42,682 bases of DNA from Synechococcus sp. AG-673-A03 (GTDB lineage: Bacteria; Cyanobacteriota; Cyanobacteriia; PCC-6307; Cyanobiaceae). The stretch lies in contig QCTE01000012.1 in the NCBI GenBank assembly GCA_003211275.1, forward strand, positions 1 to 42,682, in the 5' to 3' direction. Numbering within the stretch: the first letter of the stretch is position 1; the number at the start of each line of letters is the position of its first letter. Of this stretch, positions 25,862-35,378 are shown piece by piece. A program made the position numbers and the translations under genes. The notes beneath the pieces are model-generated. The model made no database searches and was not told the DNA's origin. It worked only from the letters and a program-made list of their open reading frames with translations.

Positions 25862-26514
25862 CAGAGTGCAACCAGATCGTTGAACTCGAACACCTGAAGC
25901 GTGTCCTTACCGTCGGCATCCTTGGAGCCGATCGCTCGACGCTCAAGGACCCAACAGCCCTGTTCACCAACGGGCACGAACGTGTCTTCAAACGTGCTGG
26001 AGGCACCCCTGGCTTCGCCGCTGGTGGGATCCGAGTACTGGCTGGTGTAGTTGCGACTGAGGTAACCCGATCCAGTGTCCGTCGTGCTTCCGGTGTGAAT
26101 CGTGACCACCGTTCCGTGGATATGCCGGTGAACCATCGTTACCACATCAGCTTTGATGCGATAACGATCACCCTCACCTTTCCCTCCGATCAAAACCTCC
26201 AAGCCTTCATCGGTGCTGTCACCGGCAGTGAAGGTGTTGGCACCATGCACCTGCTCAAAAGGTCGGCGAACACGATGAATGGCGACTTCCCAGAGTTGGG
26301 ATGCGATCGCCTTCTCCACCTCAGCATCATCAATGCCCTCGACCTTGGCCTTCAGATCGGCACCGATCTGGAAACGACCTTCAACACGACGGTCGCCCTG
26401 TTCCCAGACACACCGTCCTTTGTATCCACCAAATCCCGGTTCCCAGGTGTAGCGGTTTTGATAAGCAGCTTGAAAAGCATCCCGGCAGTCACTGCCGGGG
26501 GCAACGTTGGGCAT
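25861..26514 (-). CDS. DUF3386 domain protein
   Basis: The roughly 217-residue soluble protein has the DUF3386 hallmarks: an N-terminal AFQAAYQNRYTW, GYKGRCVWEQ, then a beta-rich domain with VTMVHRHIHGTVVTI and a C-terminal FEDTFVPVGEQGCWVLERR. The family is cyanobacterial and plant-like, of unknown function, and looks like a beta-barrel that may bind a ligand. I take the ATG at 26514; a GTG at 26529 is also open. It follows carB by 41 bp and overlaps the symporter gene, so the three genes may be one transcription unit. Confidence 0.78.
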   Translation of the reverse strand: MPNVAPGSDCRDAFQAAYQNRYTWEPGFGGYKGRCVWEQGDRRVEGRFQIGADLKAKVEGIDDAEVEKAIASQLWEVAIHRVRRPFEQVHGANTFTAGDSTDEGLEVLIGGKGEGDRYRIKADVVTMVHRHIHGTVVTIHTGSTTDTGSGYLSRNYTSQYSDPTSGEARGASSTFEDTFVPVGEQGCWVLERRAIGSKDADGKDTLQVFEFNDLVAL

Positions 26515-26570
26515 GCAGGTGACAGTCACTTGAAGACATTGACGTTTCGGCGACCTTACCGGGGCTGAGC

Positions 26571-29500
26571 CTATCGATGAACATCCTGAAGGGCATGAAT
26601 ATCAAACGTCTGCGATTGCAGCGCCTCAATTCCCTGAACAGCGGACCGCGCTCCGGCAAGCGTGGTGAGAGTCGGTACGGAGTAATCGAGCGCAGCACGC
26701 CGCAAGTAGCGATCGTCATGGGCCGCTTGACGCCCGATCGGCGTGTTGATCACAAGCTGCACAGCACCGGAGCGAATCAGATCTTCAATGTTCGGGCGCC
26801 CTTCATGGACCTTCAACACTGACTGCACCTGAAGACCAGCCTCACTCAACGTGGCCGCTGTGCCAGCGGTGGCGGTGAGCGAGAAACCCAGATCAAGCAA
26901 ACGCTTGGCCACAGGAACGAGCGCCAGCTTGTCCCGGTCATGGGTCGATAGAAAAACGTTGCCCTTGGTGGGCAGGGCCTCCCCAGCGGCCAGCTCTGCC
27001 TTGGCGTAAGCCATCCCGAAGTGCGGAGCCCATCCCATCACCTCCCCGGTGGAGCGCATTTCCGGGCCCAGCAGTGAATCCGCACCGGGGAAGCGCCGGA
27101 AGGGGAGAACAGCTTCTTTCACCGCTTGAAGCGGCGGAGAAGGCTCCTGGCTAAGACCGATGTCAGCGAGAATCTCACCAGCCATCAGGCGAGTGGCGAT
27201 TCGTGCCAATGGGACACCGGTGGCCTTGGCGACAAATGGCACTGTCCTTGAGGCGCGCGGATTGGCTTCGATGATGAACACCCGCTCATCCCCTGAGGCA
27301 GTGCGTTGAACAGCGAACTGAAGATTGATCAGACCCTGAACTTGAAGGCGCAGGGCAAGGGCCTTCGTCCAGGAGCGAATGGTGGCAAGGGCCTCATCTC
27401 CGAGAGACACCGACGGCAGACAGCAGGCGGAATCACCTGAATGAATCCCAGCGGGTTCGATGTGCTCCATCAACCCACCGATCACCACCGCACCATCCCG
27501 GTCACAAAGAGCATCCACATCCACCTCAACAGCGTTCTGGAGGTATTGGTCGATGAGCACTGGATGATCCGGTTCCACCTGCACCGCTTCGGTCATGTAG
27601 CGATTGAGCTCCAACTCGTCGTGAACGACCTCCATCGCCCGACCACCCAGCACGTAAGAGGGGCGCACCACAACCGGATACCCCACGGTCTCTGCCACCG
27701 CGCGTGCCTGGTGTTCGCTGCGAGCGAGCCCGTTGCGTGGTTGGCGGATGTCAAGTTCACGCAGAATCGCTTCGAACTGCTCACGGTCCTCAGCACGATC
27801 AATCGATTCCGGAGATGTTCCCCAGATCCGGGTTCCCGTGGCCTGACCTGCCGGCGAGTTCAACCAACGCAGCAGGGGCATCGCCAGCTTGAGCGGCGTT
27901 TGGCCGCCGAATTGCACAATCACGCCTTCGGGTCGTTCCGCCTCGATCACATTGAGAACATCCTCAAACGTGAGTGGCTCGAAATACAGACGGTCACTGC
28001 TGTCGTAGTCGGTGGAGACCGTTTCGGGATTGCTATTGAGCATCACCGTGGCGAAGCCACGGTCCTGGGCGGAAAACGATGCATGGCAACAGCAGTAATC
28101 GAATTCGATGCCTTGGCCAATGCGATTGGGACCGCCGCCCAGGATCATCAGCTTGCGCCTGTTGTCCTCTGACACTTCCGTCGCCGGGGGCTGAACCGTC
28201 AGTGTCCCGGTTGCATCCAGGCGAGACCAAGGACGTTCATAAGTTGAGTAGTGGTACGGAGTGGTCGAAGCGAATTCGGCCGCACAAGTGTCCACGGTCT
28301 TGAACACTGGACGCACTCCAAGGTTCAGTCGCGCTTCGCGCACATCCAACTGATCTGAACCGGTGAACCAGGCGATCTGACGATCGGAGTAGCCGAGCTG
28401 CTTCAGCCTGAGAAAATCTGCAGCGCTGAGGTCCGACAACTGCCGGTCGTTGAGCAGTTCAGATTCGGTGTTGATCAGAACGCGCAACTTGGCCAGGAAC
28501 CAGGGGTCGATGCGACTGAGCTCATGAATCTGCTCATCCGAGCGTCCCGCCACCATGGCGGCTCGCACAGTGAGGATTCGTTCCGGTGAGGGCGTGCGCA
28601 GGGAGCGGTCAAGTTCTGATGCGGCGAGCTCCGGCTCAGCGCGAGCACCGCCCCAGCCGGCCAGGCCAGTCTCCAGGGATCGCAAAGCTTTCTGGAACGA
28701 CTCCTCGAAACAGCGTCCGATGGCCATGGCTTCACCCACCGATTTCATGGCCGTGGTGAGCACTGCAGGCGAGCCCCTGAATTTTTCAAAGGCGAAGCGT
28801 GGAACCTTGGTGACGACGTAATCAATCGTCGGTTCAAAGCAGGCGGGTGTTTTACCGGTGATGTCGTTGAGGATCTCGTCGAGGGTGTAGCCAACAGCGA
28901 GACGCGCAGCAATTTTGGCAATGGGGAATCCAGTGGCCTTGCTGGCCAGAGCCGACGATCGGCTGACGCGGGGATTCATCTCGATGACCACCACCTCGCC
29001 ATCGGCGGGATTGATCGCGAACTGGATGTTGCTGCCGCCAGTGGCCACACCGATCTCGCGAATAATGGCAATGGATTGATCCCTCAGTCGCTGGTACTCG
29101 CGATCCGTGAGAGTCTGAGCTGGGGCCACGGTGATCGAATCACCGGTATGTACACCCATGGGATCAAGGTTTTCGATGCTGCAGACAATCACCACGTTGT
29201 CGGCGAGATCGCGCATCACCTCCAGTTCAAATTCCTTCCAACCCAGCAGCGACTGCTCGATCAGAATCTGCGAGACGGGACTGGCATCAAGGCCGGTTTT
29301 GCAGATCGAGGCATATTCCTCAGGGTTGTAGGCAATGCCACCGCCACTTCCACCCAGAGTGAAGGCAGGGCGGATGATTCTGGGATAAGTACCGATAGCG
29401 GCTCCGACAGCCTCCGCCTCCTCTATCGATGACGCGATTCCCGAAGGACAGACCGTCACTCCGATCCTCTCCATCGCCTGCTTGAACAGCAATCGATCCT

Positions 29501-29879
29501 CCGCTTTTCGGATCGCCTGCAGATCGGCACCAATCAGTTCGACCCCGAATCGCTCCAGGGTTCCGTCCTCAGCGAGGTTGACAGCAAGATTGAGGGCGGT
29601 CTGGCCTCCCATCGTGGGAAGCAGGGCATCAGGTCGCTCCTGTTCAATCACCCTTGCAACCACCTCAGGAGTCAGCGGTTCCACGAAGGTTCGGTCTGCC
29701 ATATCCGGATCGGTCATGATCGAAGCCGGGTTGGAATTCACCAGCACGACCTCATATCCCTCGGCGCGAAGTGCTTTGCACGCCTGCGTTCCGGAGTAAT
29801 CGAACTCACAAGCCTGGCCGATCACGATCGGCCCTGAACCCAGCAGAAGAATGCGACGAAGATCATTCCGCCGGGGCAT
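26571..29879 (-). CDS. carB: Carbamoyl-phosphate synthase large chain
   Basis: CarB makes carbamoyl phosphate from glutamine-derived ammonia, bicarbonate and two ATP, for arginine and pyrimidine synthesis. The 1102 residues contain the two ATP-grasp halves, each starting with a similar glycine-rich block ([20 protein letters not shown] in the first, [19 protein letters not shown] in the second), an oligomerisation segment between, and a C-terminal MGS-like domain ([20 protein letters not shown]). E. coli CarB has 1073 residues. I choose the ATG at 29879 (MPRRNDLRR); the upstream extension to 29936 is not conserved. carA is not in the window, as is common in cyanobacteria. Confidence 0.97.
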   Translation of the reverse strand: MPRRNDLRRILLLGSGPIVIGQACEFDYSGTQACKALRAEGYEVVLVNSNPASIMTDPDMADRTFVEPLTPEVVARVIEQERPDALLPTMGGQTALNLAVNLAEDGTLERFGVELIGADLQAIRKAEDRLLFKQAMERIGVTVCPSGIASSIEEAEAVGAAIGTYPRIIRPAFTLGGSGGGIAYNPEEYASICKTGLDASPVSQILIEQSLLGWKEFELEVMRDLADNVVIVCSIENLDPMGVHTGDSITVAPAQTLTDREYQRLRDQSIAIIREIGVATGGSNIQFAINPADGEVVVIEMNPRVSRSSALASKATGFPIAKIAARLAVGYTLDEILNDITGKTPACFEPTIDYVVTKVPRFAFEKFRGSPAVLTTAMKSVGEAMAIGRCFEESFQKALRSLETGLAGWGGARAEPELAASELDRSLRTPSPERILTVRAAMVAGRSDEQIHELSRIDPWFLAKLRVLINTESELLNDRQLSDLSAADFLRLKQLGYSDRQIAWFTGSDQLDVREARLNLGVRPVFKTVDTCAAEFASTTPYHYSTYERPWSRLDATGTLTVQPPATEVSEDNRRKLMILGGGPNRIGQGIEFDYCCCHASFSAQDRGFATVMLNSNPETVSTDYDSSDRLYFEPLTFEDVLNVIEAERPEGVIVQFGGQTPLKLAMPLLRWLNSPAGQATGTRIWGTSPESIDRAEDREQFEAILRELDIRQPRNGLARSEHQARAVAETVGYPVVVRPSYVLGGRAMEVVHDELELNRYMTEAVQVEPDHPVLIDQYLQNAVEVDVDALCDRDGAVVIGGLMEHIEPAGIHSGDSACCLPSVSLGDEALATIRSWTKALALRLQVQGLINLQFAVQRTASGDERVFIIEANPRASRTVPFVAKATGVPLARIATRLMAGEILADIGLSQEPSPPLQAVKEAVLPFRRFPGADSLLGPEMRSTGEVMGWAPHFGMAYAKAELAAGEALPTKGNVFLSTHDRDKLALVPVAKRLLDLGFSLTATAGTAATLSEAGLQVQSVLKVHEGRPNIEDLIRSGAVQLVINTPIGRQAAHDDRYLRRAALDYSVPTLTTLAGARSAVQGIEALQSQTFDIHALQDVHR

Positions 29880-30002
29880 GGGCGTTCTCTCAGCGGCCAA
29901 ACCTTGTGAGTCTCCCACGCAGCCCCATGTCCACATGCATCTGTTCAGCGGCAGGTGCCCAGCAGTCGCTAGCGTTAGTGGTCAGGAGAACAATCGACAG
30001 TT

Positions 30003-30638
30003 ATGAGTGAGCTCCAGCGTCTGAAAGGGTTGCTTCCCCCAGAGATGCAGAGCTGGGTGTTCGTCGAGGCAGCCGCTGCCGTTGAGCCGGCTTTGATCAC
30101 CCTTGAAGAGATCGGCAGGGATGAGGTTGAGATTCAGATTGATCTCGACGCTTGGGACAACCTGGCCCTCGACCACCGCAATCTGCTGTTCTGGCACGAG
30201 GTGGGCAGGATTCAGAACGACACCATTCCCCGCGATGGCTGGGAGATGGCAGCTTTAGCGATCGGTCTGGGCGGAGCCATCGGCGAGCTCTGGGTTCAAG
30301 ACGGCCTGCTGTTGTTCATGGCCCTTGGTTTATCCGGATTCGCGGGCTACCGCCTCTATTTGAAGAACAATGCGGAAAAACGGCTGCGTGATGCCATCTC
30401 CGCTGATGAACGGGCCATCGATCTGGCCTGTCGCTTCGGCTACAGCGTCCCGAATGCTTACAAAAGCCTGGGCGGGGCACTGAAGGAGCTCGTTGAAAAA
30501 ACCAGAAAGAAGAAAAAACGCAGCTTCTACGAAGACCGACTCGAGGCGTTACGCAAGAGTGCAGGGAAAGCTCGCGCTGAAATGGCGCAACAGCAAGGTT
30601 CCAGTCAGTCCGTCACCAGCGAAAATGTCTATGGATAG
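30003..30638 (+). CDS. DUF3318 membrane protein
   Basis: The 211-residue protein matches cyanobacterial DUF3318: an N-terminal soluble region (LKGLLPPEMQSWVFVEAAA), the block NLALDHRNLLFWHEVGRIQ, two membrane helices (about 79-97 and 101-118) and a basic, helical C-terminus rich in Lys (KKKKRSFYEDRLEALRK). Both ends are likely cytoplasmic. Function is unknown. The HEVGRIQ segment is reminiscent of a zinc metalloprotease helix (HExxR) but lacks the second ligand set, so no enzyme activity is claimed. It overlaps rsfS by several bases, so cotranslation is likely. Confidence 0.8.
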   Translation: MSELQRLKGLLPPEMQSWVFVEAAAAVEPALITLEEIGRDEVEIQIDLDAWDNLALDHRNLLFWHEVGRIQNDTIPRDGWEMAALAIGLGGAIGELWVQDGLLLFMALGLSGFAGYRLYLKNNAEKRLRDAISADERAIDLACRFGYSVPNAYKSLGGALKELVEKTRKKKKRSFYEDRLEALRKSAGKARAEMAQQQGSSQSVTSENVYG

Positions 30639-30996
30639 TGAACAGCTTGCGGAACTCGCGGCCGATGCGTGCGATGACCGTAAGGCGGTAGACATTCAGC
30701 TCATCCGCGTAGACGAGGTCTCAAGTCTTGCCGACTGGATGGTGATCGCCGGTGGCCAGAGTGACGTTCAGGTCAGAGCGATTGCACGCTCAGTCGAGGA
30801 TCGGATTGAGGATGAGGTCCAGAGACTTCCCTTACGCAAAGAGGGGGTGAACGAGGGACGCTGGGCCTTACTGGATTACGGCGAACTTATCGTGCACGTG
30901 CTCCAACCTGGAGAAAGGAGTTACTACGACCTTGAAGCATTTTGGAGTCACGGGGAATGCCGTCCCTACCTAACCTCCAGATCATTAGACGATTAA
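30631..30996 (+). CDS. rsfS: Ribosomal silencing factor
   Basis: RsfS binds ribosomal protein L14 on the 50S subunit and blocks subunit joining in poor nutrient conditions. The 121-residue product has the family features: DWMVIAGGQSDVQVRAIARSVE, then GRWALLDYGELIVHVLQPGERSYYDLEAFW (LDYGELIVHVLQPG, then YYDLE). The ATG at 30631 is best; another at 30625 is two codons earlier. It overlaps the DUF3318 end (stop at 30636-30638) and is 13 bp from the CGLD27 gene, so the three are one operon. Confidence 0.93.
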   Translation: MDSEQLAELAADACDDRKAVDIQLIRVDEVSSLADWMVIAGGQSDVQVRAIARSVEDRIEDEVQRLPLRKEGVNEGRWALLDYGELIVHVLQPGERSYYDLEAFWSHGECRPYLTSRSLDD

Positions 30997-31009
30997 CAGG
31001 CGGCCCGGC

Positions 31010-31504
31010 ATGGCCTCGAGCATTTCTTGCCCTGTTCCCCCTGAGCAAAGACCTCAGGAGGAATTTGCTCAATTCAGCCGATCCTGGTTTTTTGCCTGGC
31101 CCTGTACGGCCCAGGTGTCGCTCGACCGGGCTTTGTTGATCAGCTGGCTGCTGATTTCGCCAATCACCGTGTTGGTTGCCAGTGGTAGTTGGACCTTGCG
31201 CCACGATCCAGTGCGTTTGCTGCTTGCCGGTGCTGTTGCAGCGCTTGTGATGCCGATGCTGCTGTTGATTAGGCAATGGCTGGGCTGGACCTACGTGCAC
31301 AAACGCCTGCTATCGGAGAAGGTCGAATATGAGGAATCAGGCTGGTATGACTTTCAGGTCTGGGAAAAGCCTGTGTCCTGGCGAGAACGTGACCTTCTGC
31401 TTGCTCAGCATGAGGTCAGGCCAATCCTTGGCCGTCTCGGTAGGGCCATGGCCCTCGTGACAGGTCTAATGCTGGGCGGAGCAAGCATCTGTCAGGCTCT
31501 CTGA
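31010..31504 (+). CDS. CGLD27-family (DUF1230) membrane protein
   Basis: The 164-residue protein begins with the CGLD27 signature CPVPPEQRPQEEFAQFSRSWFF, then has two hydrophobic helices (about 41-57 and 70-87), the block WTYVHKRLLSEKVEYEESGWYD and QVWEKPVSWRERDLLL. The family is conserved in cyanobacteria, plastids of plants and diatoms; in Arabidopsis it was linked to iron deficiency, but the molecular role is unclear. It is 13 bp after rsfS and 19 bp before the asparaginase start, within one same-strand run. Confidence 0.85.
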   Translation: MASSISCPVPPEQRPQEEFAQFSRSWFFAWPCTAQVSLDRALLISWLLISPITVLVASGSWTLRHDPVRLLLAGAVAALVMPMLLLIRQWLGWTYVHKRLLSEKVEYEESGWYDFQVWEKPVSWRERDLLLAQHEVRPILGRLGRAMALVTGLMLGGASICQAL

Positions 31505-31523
31505 ACCTTTGGAACATCAGGGC

Positions 31524-32498
31524 ATGTCGATCCCATCGGGTTACCGCGGTTCGGCGCGCTCCCTGAGTACTCCACCTCTTGAGGTGAAGCTGCGGCGAGG
31601 CTCCTCCATCGAGTCCACCCACCGTGTGCACGCAGTGGTCTGCGACAGCCGCGGCCGGGTGCTGATGAAAGCTGGGCAGCCAGACTTCGAAACGTTCATT
31701 CGTTCGGCGCTCAAACCTTTTCAAGCGCTGCCGCTCATCAGCAGCGGTGCCTCTGAGACCTACAGCTGTGGGGAGCGAGGGATCGCCATTAGCTGTGGAT
31801 CTCATTCAGGCACCCCTAATCATGCGCGTGAGGCCTTCCGGTTGCTGTGGAACGCAGAACTGAACAGTGATGATCTGCAGTGCCCGATCCCATCAGGCTG
31901 TTCTAGCCCTCTCGAGCACAACTGCTCGGGCAAGCACGCTGCCTTTTTGATCACTGCCCGCAAAATGGGATGGCCCGTTGAGACCTATCTCCAGGGGGAC
32001 CATCCTTTGCAGCAGGAGATCACGCGTCGCGTGGCAGAACTTCTCGGCCTGCCCCCTGATGAACTGGTCGCTGAACGCGATGACTGCGGGGCCCCCACAC
32101 TGCGCCTTCAGCTCGACCAGATGGCCTTGTTGTTTGCCCATCTGAGCTCATCCGCTCATGCGGAGCTGGAACAGATCAGCCGGGCGATGCTGGCGCATCC
32201 CGAACTGGTGGCTGGAGAAGGGCGATTCGATACAGAATTAATGCGACGCTCCCATAACCAGGTGATCAGCAAAGGAGGGGCAGAAGGCATTCAATGTCTG
32301 AGCCGAACAGGAGAAGGCCTGGGCGTTGCCATCAAGGTTGAAGATGGCGCCCGACGTGCCAAGCAGGCTGTAGCCCTGCATTTGCTGCGTCAGCTCGACT
32401 GGATGACGCCGAGCGGACTGAAGGAACTGGAAGAACAGCTGCTGATCGTCAACCCTGGCGTTCACCTGGATGTGGAAGGTGAGCTGCGAACCTCCTGA
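31524..32498 (+). CDS. Asparaginase family protein (type II, Rhizobium-like)
   Basis: The 324-residue protein belongs to the asparaginase family of the Rhizobium etli type (PF06089), unlike the E. coli enzymes. Visible blocks are SGASETYSCGERGIAISCGSHSG (here CGERGIAISCGSHSG), the NCSGKHAAFL segment, ERDDCGAPTLRLQL and SKGGAEG near the C-terminus, which carry the conserved Ser, Lys and Cys residues of the site. It should hydrolyse L-asparagine to aspartate and ammonia. I use the ATG at 31524; a TTG at 31509 is open but less likely. It closes the run that begins with DUF3318. Confidence 0.88.
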   Translation: MSIPSGYRGSARSLSTPPLEVKLRRGSSIESTHRVHAVVCDSRGRVLMKAGQPDFETFIRSALKPFQALPLISSGASETYSCGERGIAISCGSHSGTPNHAREAFRLLWNAELNSDDLQCPIPSGCSSPLEHNCSGKHAAFLITARKMGWPVETYLQGDHPLQQEITRRVAELLGLPPDELVAERDDCGAPTLRLQLDQMALLFAHLSSSAHAELEQISRAMLAHPELVAGEGRFDTELMRRSHNQVISKGGAEGIQCLSRTGEGLGVAIKVEDGARRAKQAVALHLLRQLDWMTPSGLKELEEQLLIVNPGVHLDVEGELRTS

Positions 32499-32549
32499 GC
32501 ACCATTGAGTGGTGTCTTCGATCACCAAGTTGTATAGTTGATTGGTCAC

Positions 32550-32626
<77 letters not shown>

Positions 32627-32631
32627 ATTTC

Positions 32632-32657
32632 AAAAGCCCCACTTTGCTGGGGCTTTT
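32632..32657 (+). terminator. Intrinsic terminator after the initiator tRNA
   Basis: AAAAGCCCCA (32632-32641) pairs perfectly with TGGGGCTTTT (32648-32657) over a CTTTGC loop, followed by a T run, beginning six bases after the tRNA end. It is a textbook intrinsic terminator and may act in both directions. Confidence 0.88.
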
Positions 32658-32695
32658 TAATGCTTTCTTGTTTGATTGACCTTGTTCGAATTGCT

Positions 32696-32935
32696 TCAAA
32701 TGCAAGACCTGAGCTCGGACCGCGATCTCAATATCTTGTCTTGAAAGCAAGACATCGGTTGCAGACTTCCCACACATTGCTGGTCAGCAGCATGGTGAAA
32801 CTTTGCATCTGGACGACAAAGTAGAGAGTCAACTTTGCGAGAAAGATCTCCATCGTCAATGAAGTAAGAAGAGTCAAAGTGAGCCTCTTCAGCTGATTCA
32901 ACAACTGCCTGAATCAGCCTTGGAATCTTCTCCAT
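32696..32935 (-). CDS. Small hypothetical protein
   Basis: A 79-residue frame from an ATG at 32935, within a longer frame opening at 32989, encodes MEKIPRLIQAVVESAEEAHF followed by an acidic and Cys-containing stretch. The first 30 residues look like a regular amphipathic helix with a plausible hydrophilic partner; the rest is less protein-like. No ribosome site is visible and I know no family. It is isolated between the tRNA terminator and the GMC gene on the other strand. It may be a real small gene or a chance frame. Confidence 0.3.
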   Translation of the reverse strand: MEKIPRLIQAVVESAEEAHFDSSYFIDDGDLSRKVDSLLCRPDAKFHHAADQQCVGSLQPMSCFQDKILRSRSELRSCI

Positions 32936-33091
32936 CTGTTCTCGGCGATGGGTCTTACTGCCAACAAGCTCTGACGGCTCAGCTCGCAAACAGGTCTGAG
33001 CAAAAGGGACGGCAGCCGCAGCATGGAGACTCGGGAGACTGGCCAGAGCCGTCGACCGCGTCGGACACTATCGGTAGGTCGTCGTCATGCC

Positions 33092-34747
33092 GTGTCCTTG
33101 AATCCCTTTGAAGCGATTGTGATCGGGTCGGGGGCCACAGGTGGCGTCGCCGCGATGACACTTGCCGAAGCAGGGCTCCGGGTTTTGGTCGTTGAAGCAG
33201 GCCCCGATCGATCAGCTTCGGAAGCCCTGGGGAGCGAGCCAGGCAACAGTGTCAGGCGGGCCGAAGGGCTGATCAGCGGCCGCCATCGGCGTCAGATCCA
33301 GCATCCTGGCTACTGGAAACAGAACCCCTCTCTCTACGCAGATGAGCGTCAGTACCCGTACAGCACGCCTGACGATCAACCTTTTCTGTGGACCCAGGGT
33401 CGTCAAGTGGGCGGCCGCAGCCTCACCTGGGGTGGCATCACACTGCGACTCTCAAACTATGAATTCAAGGGCGCGGATCATGACGGATACGGACAAAACT
33501 GGCCCATCTCTCATGCCGATCTCGATCCTCACTACAGCGCACTCGAGCAGCTTTTTGATGTCCGTGGAGAGCAGGATGGCCTTGAGCAGCTTCCTGATGG
33601 TCTGACCGCACCGGCGTTGCCGTTCATGCCTGAGGAGGAGCGGTTCCGTGAGCTGCTGACAAGGGAACGCGGCATCCCCTTCATCCATTCGCGAGGCTTT
33701 GAGGCCCACCAACGCCAGCAGACCTCGACCTGGCCGAAATCAAGCAGCAACGGCTCCAGCCTTCAGCGCGCTCTGGCAACGGGTCGGGTCGAGATTCTGT
33801 CCAATTCGATGGTGGAACACCTCGAGATGGGCCCAGCACAAGAGCGTGCCCGTTCTGTTGTGGTGGTGAACCGCCGCACTGGAGAACGTCAGCGACTGGA
33901 CTGCAACCTTGTGGTGGTCTGCGCTTCAACGATCGCAACGCTGCGTCTGCTGCTGCAGTCAGAGAGCCAGTTCCATTCCAGGGGGTTCAGTGATCCCTCC
34001 GGCCAACTGGGGAAAGGATTGATGGACCATGTGTCCTGTTGTCGATTTTTTTCCGTTCCCAGCGCAACCGGACGTGGGGCGACACAACAATCCGACCCTT
34101 CCAGCACGCTTTCAGGAGCAGGCAGCTTCTTCCTGCCCTTCGGAAATGTTCCAGAGACTTGCGCAGGGCGCCCCTTTCTGCGCGGCTATGGGATTTGGGG
34201 GGGCATCAACCGGTTTGATCCGCCCTGGTGGCTGAAACGCAACCCGGACCATCGGCTTGGCTTTCTGATCGGCCACGGCGAGGTGCTCTCAGATGCAAGG
34301 AATCAGGTGTGCCTCTCGCAACGCTGCGATCCACTGGATGTGCCAATGCCCCATATCAGCTGCCGCTGGAGAGCGAATGAGACAGCGATGGTGCAAGACA
34401 TGCAGAACACCATTGAAGACTGCATCAACGTTGCCGGAGGTGTCATGACATCCCTGGCTGATCAAGTGCACCTACCGCTGGTGAAGCCGCTCGTTGCCAA
34501 AGCCCTTTCTGCACAGGAAGACGCTCCACCTCCCGGGTATTACATCCACGAAGTCGGTGGGGCGCCTATGGGAACCAGCGAAGACAACAGCGTCGTTGAT
34601 CGATGGAACCGTCTCTGGCGCTGTCCCAACGTGCTGGTGGTGGATGGGGCCTGCTGGCCCAGCTCCGGATGGCAGAGCCCAACGCTCACCATGATGGCCA
34701 TCACCCGCAGGGCATGCCTGGCGGCGATTATGCCTGGGAACGACTGA
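33092..34747 (+). CDS. GMC-type FAD oxidoreductase
   Basis: This protein of about 551 residues has the FAD site IVIGSGATGGVAAMTLAEAG followed by VVEAGP at the end of strand two, the mid-protein GGRSLTWGG block typical of the glucose-methanol-choline group, and a C-terminal HEVGGAPMGTSEDNSVVD with the catalytic His, then VVDGACWPSSGWQSPTLTMMA. The last motif usually has Asn before PTLT; here it is Ser, with Gln before it. It probably oxidises an alcohol or sugar group. The start is taken as GTG at 33092; an ATG at 33023 is open but its extension is not protein-like. It converges with the DUF2811 gene, overlapping its end by 20 bp. Confidence 0.85.
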   Translation: MSLNPFEAIVIGSGATGGVAAMTLAEAGLRVLVVEAGPDRSASEALGSEPGNSVRRAEGLISGRHRRQIQHPGYWKQNPSLYADERQYPYSTPDDQPFLWTQGRQVGGRSLTWGGITLRLSNYEFKGADHDGYGQNWPISHADLDPHYSALEQLFDVRGEQDGLEQLPDGLTAPALPFMPEEERFRELLTRERGIPFIHSRGFEAHQRQQTSTWPKSSSNGSSLQRALATGRVEILSNSMVEHLEMGPAQERARSVVVVNRRTGERQRLDCNLVVVCASTIATLRLLLQSESQFHSRGFSDPSGQLGKGLMDHVSCCRFFSVPSATGRGATQQSDPSSTLSGAGSFFLPFGNVPETCAGRPFLRGYGIWGGINRFDPPWWLKRNPDHRLGFLIGHGEVLSDARNQVCLSQRCDPLDVPMPHISCRWRANETAMVQDMQNTIEDCINVAGGVMTSLADQVHLPLVKPLVAKALSAQEDAPPPGYYIHEVGGAPMGTSEDNSVVDRWNRLWRCPNVLVVDGACWPSSGWQSPTLTMMAITRRACLAAIMPGND

Positions 34748-34964
34748 ACAGATCATCGAGATAGCGCTCCGTGACAGCGCGCTCGGAACAGCCGTTCTGA
34801 AACAGGAAGTAGGCCAGCGCGGAACTCATGACCTGGCATTGATCCCAAGCAGGATTGGATCCGATGAAGGCTTTCATGCCCTGATAGAGCACTTCAGGGA
34901 TTTCAGCCTCAAGACTCACGTAGGGCGATTCACCACCCGATGCGGTGAGCGGCCGCGAATCCAT
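34728..34964 (-). CDS. DUF2811 domain protein
   Basis: The 78-residue product matches DUF2811, with SLEAEIPEVLYQGMKAFIG, then PAWDQCQVMSSALAYFLFQNG and a C-terminal YLDDLF. The layout suggests a small ribbon-helix-helix or similar helical fold, function unknown. A GGAG sits six bases before the ATG at 34964, which decides the start over an upstream ATG at 34991 and a frame opening at 35090. Its last 20 bp overlap the end of the GMC gene on the opposite strand. Confidence 0.78.
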   Translation of the reverse strand: MDSRPLTASGGESPYVSLEAEIPEVLYQGMKAFIGSNPAWDQCQVMSSALAYFLFQNGCSERAVTERYLDDLFSRSQA

Positions 34965-35378
34965 ACAGCGCTCCAAATAATTGCGATCCATCCGCGCGCC
35001 TGCGTCCCGTTTCCACCAACAGAGAGCCACACAACTGCCCTGATCGTCAAAGCGAACAACGCGTTGCCACCAAACGCTGATCTCAAACAAGACTCATTGC
35101 AGTGCAAGCGGTTGATCCTCTAGACGAGCTCAGGCCACAACTCGGCGAATCAGCAGTGGCTTCTGTCAAGTCACGAAAGACACCGGAATCCAAAACCACA
35201 GATTCAGCCCTCAGACGAATGCTTTCGGGAAACGGCAGTGGAAAAGCGCCCCAAAGCTGTGGAAAACAACAGCTGTTCTCCACAGCACAGCCAGGCATCA
35301 GGCACGCTTATACGAGCGAGTCTCTCGAGACTCGGGCAAGACAGAGACGCTTGAGCGCACTATTCCTACTGAATTGCT
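34965..35378. other. Non-coding gap with DnaA-box-like cluster and hairpins
   Basis: No convincing gene is present in these 414 bases; a plus-strand frame from 35102 runs into the His-rich tail of the CbiX gene and is a shadow. Within 48 bases lie one exact copy of the DnaA-box consensus (TGTGGAAAA, 35258-35266) and two one-mismatch copies (35237-35245 and 35276-35284, the latter on the opposite strand). The second and third form the arms of an imperfect inverted repeat with a central AACAGCTGTT. A further 8-bp inverted repeat (CGAGTCTC and GAGACTCG, 35317-35334) lies downstream of the CbiX gene and may aid its termination. Confidence 0.4.

Noticed and set aside
27441-28172. 243-codon frame antisense to carB
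   Set aside because: It is a shadow of carB; the His-rich composition reflects the complementary codons.
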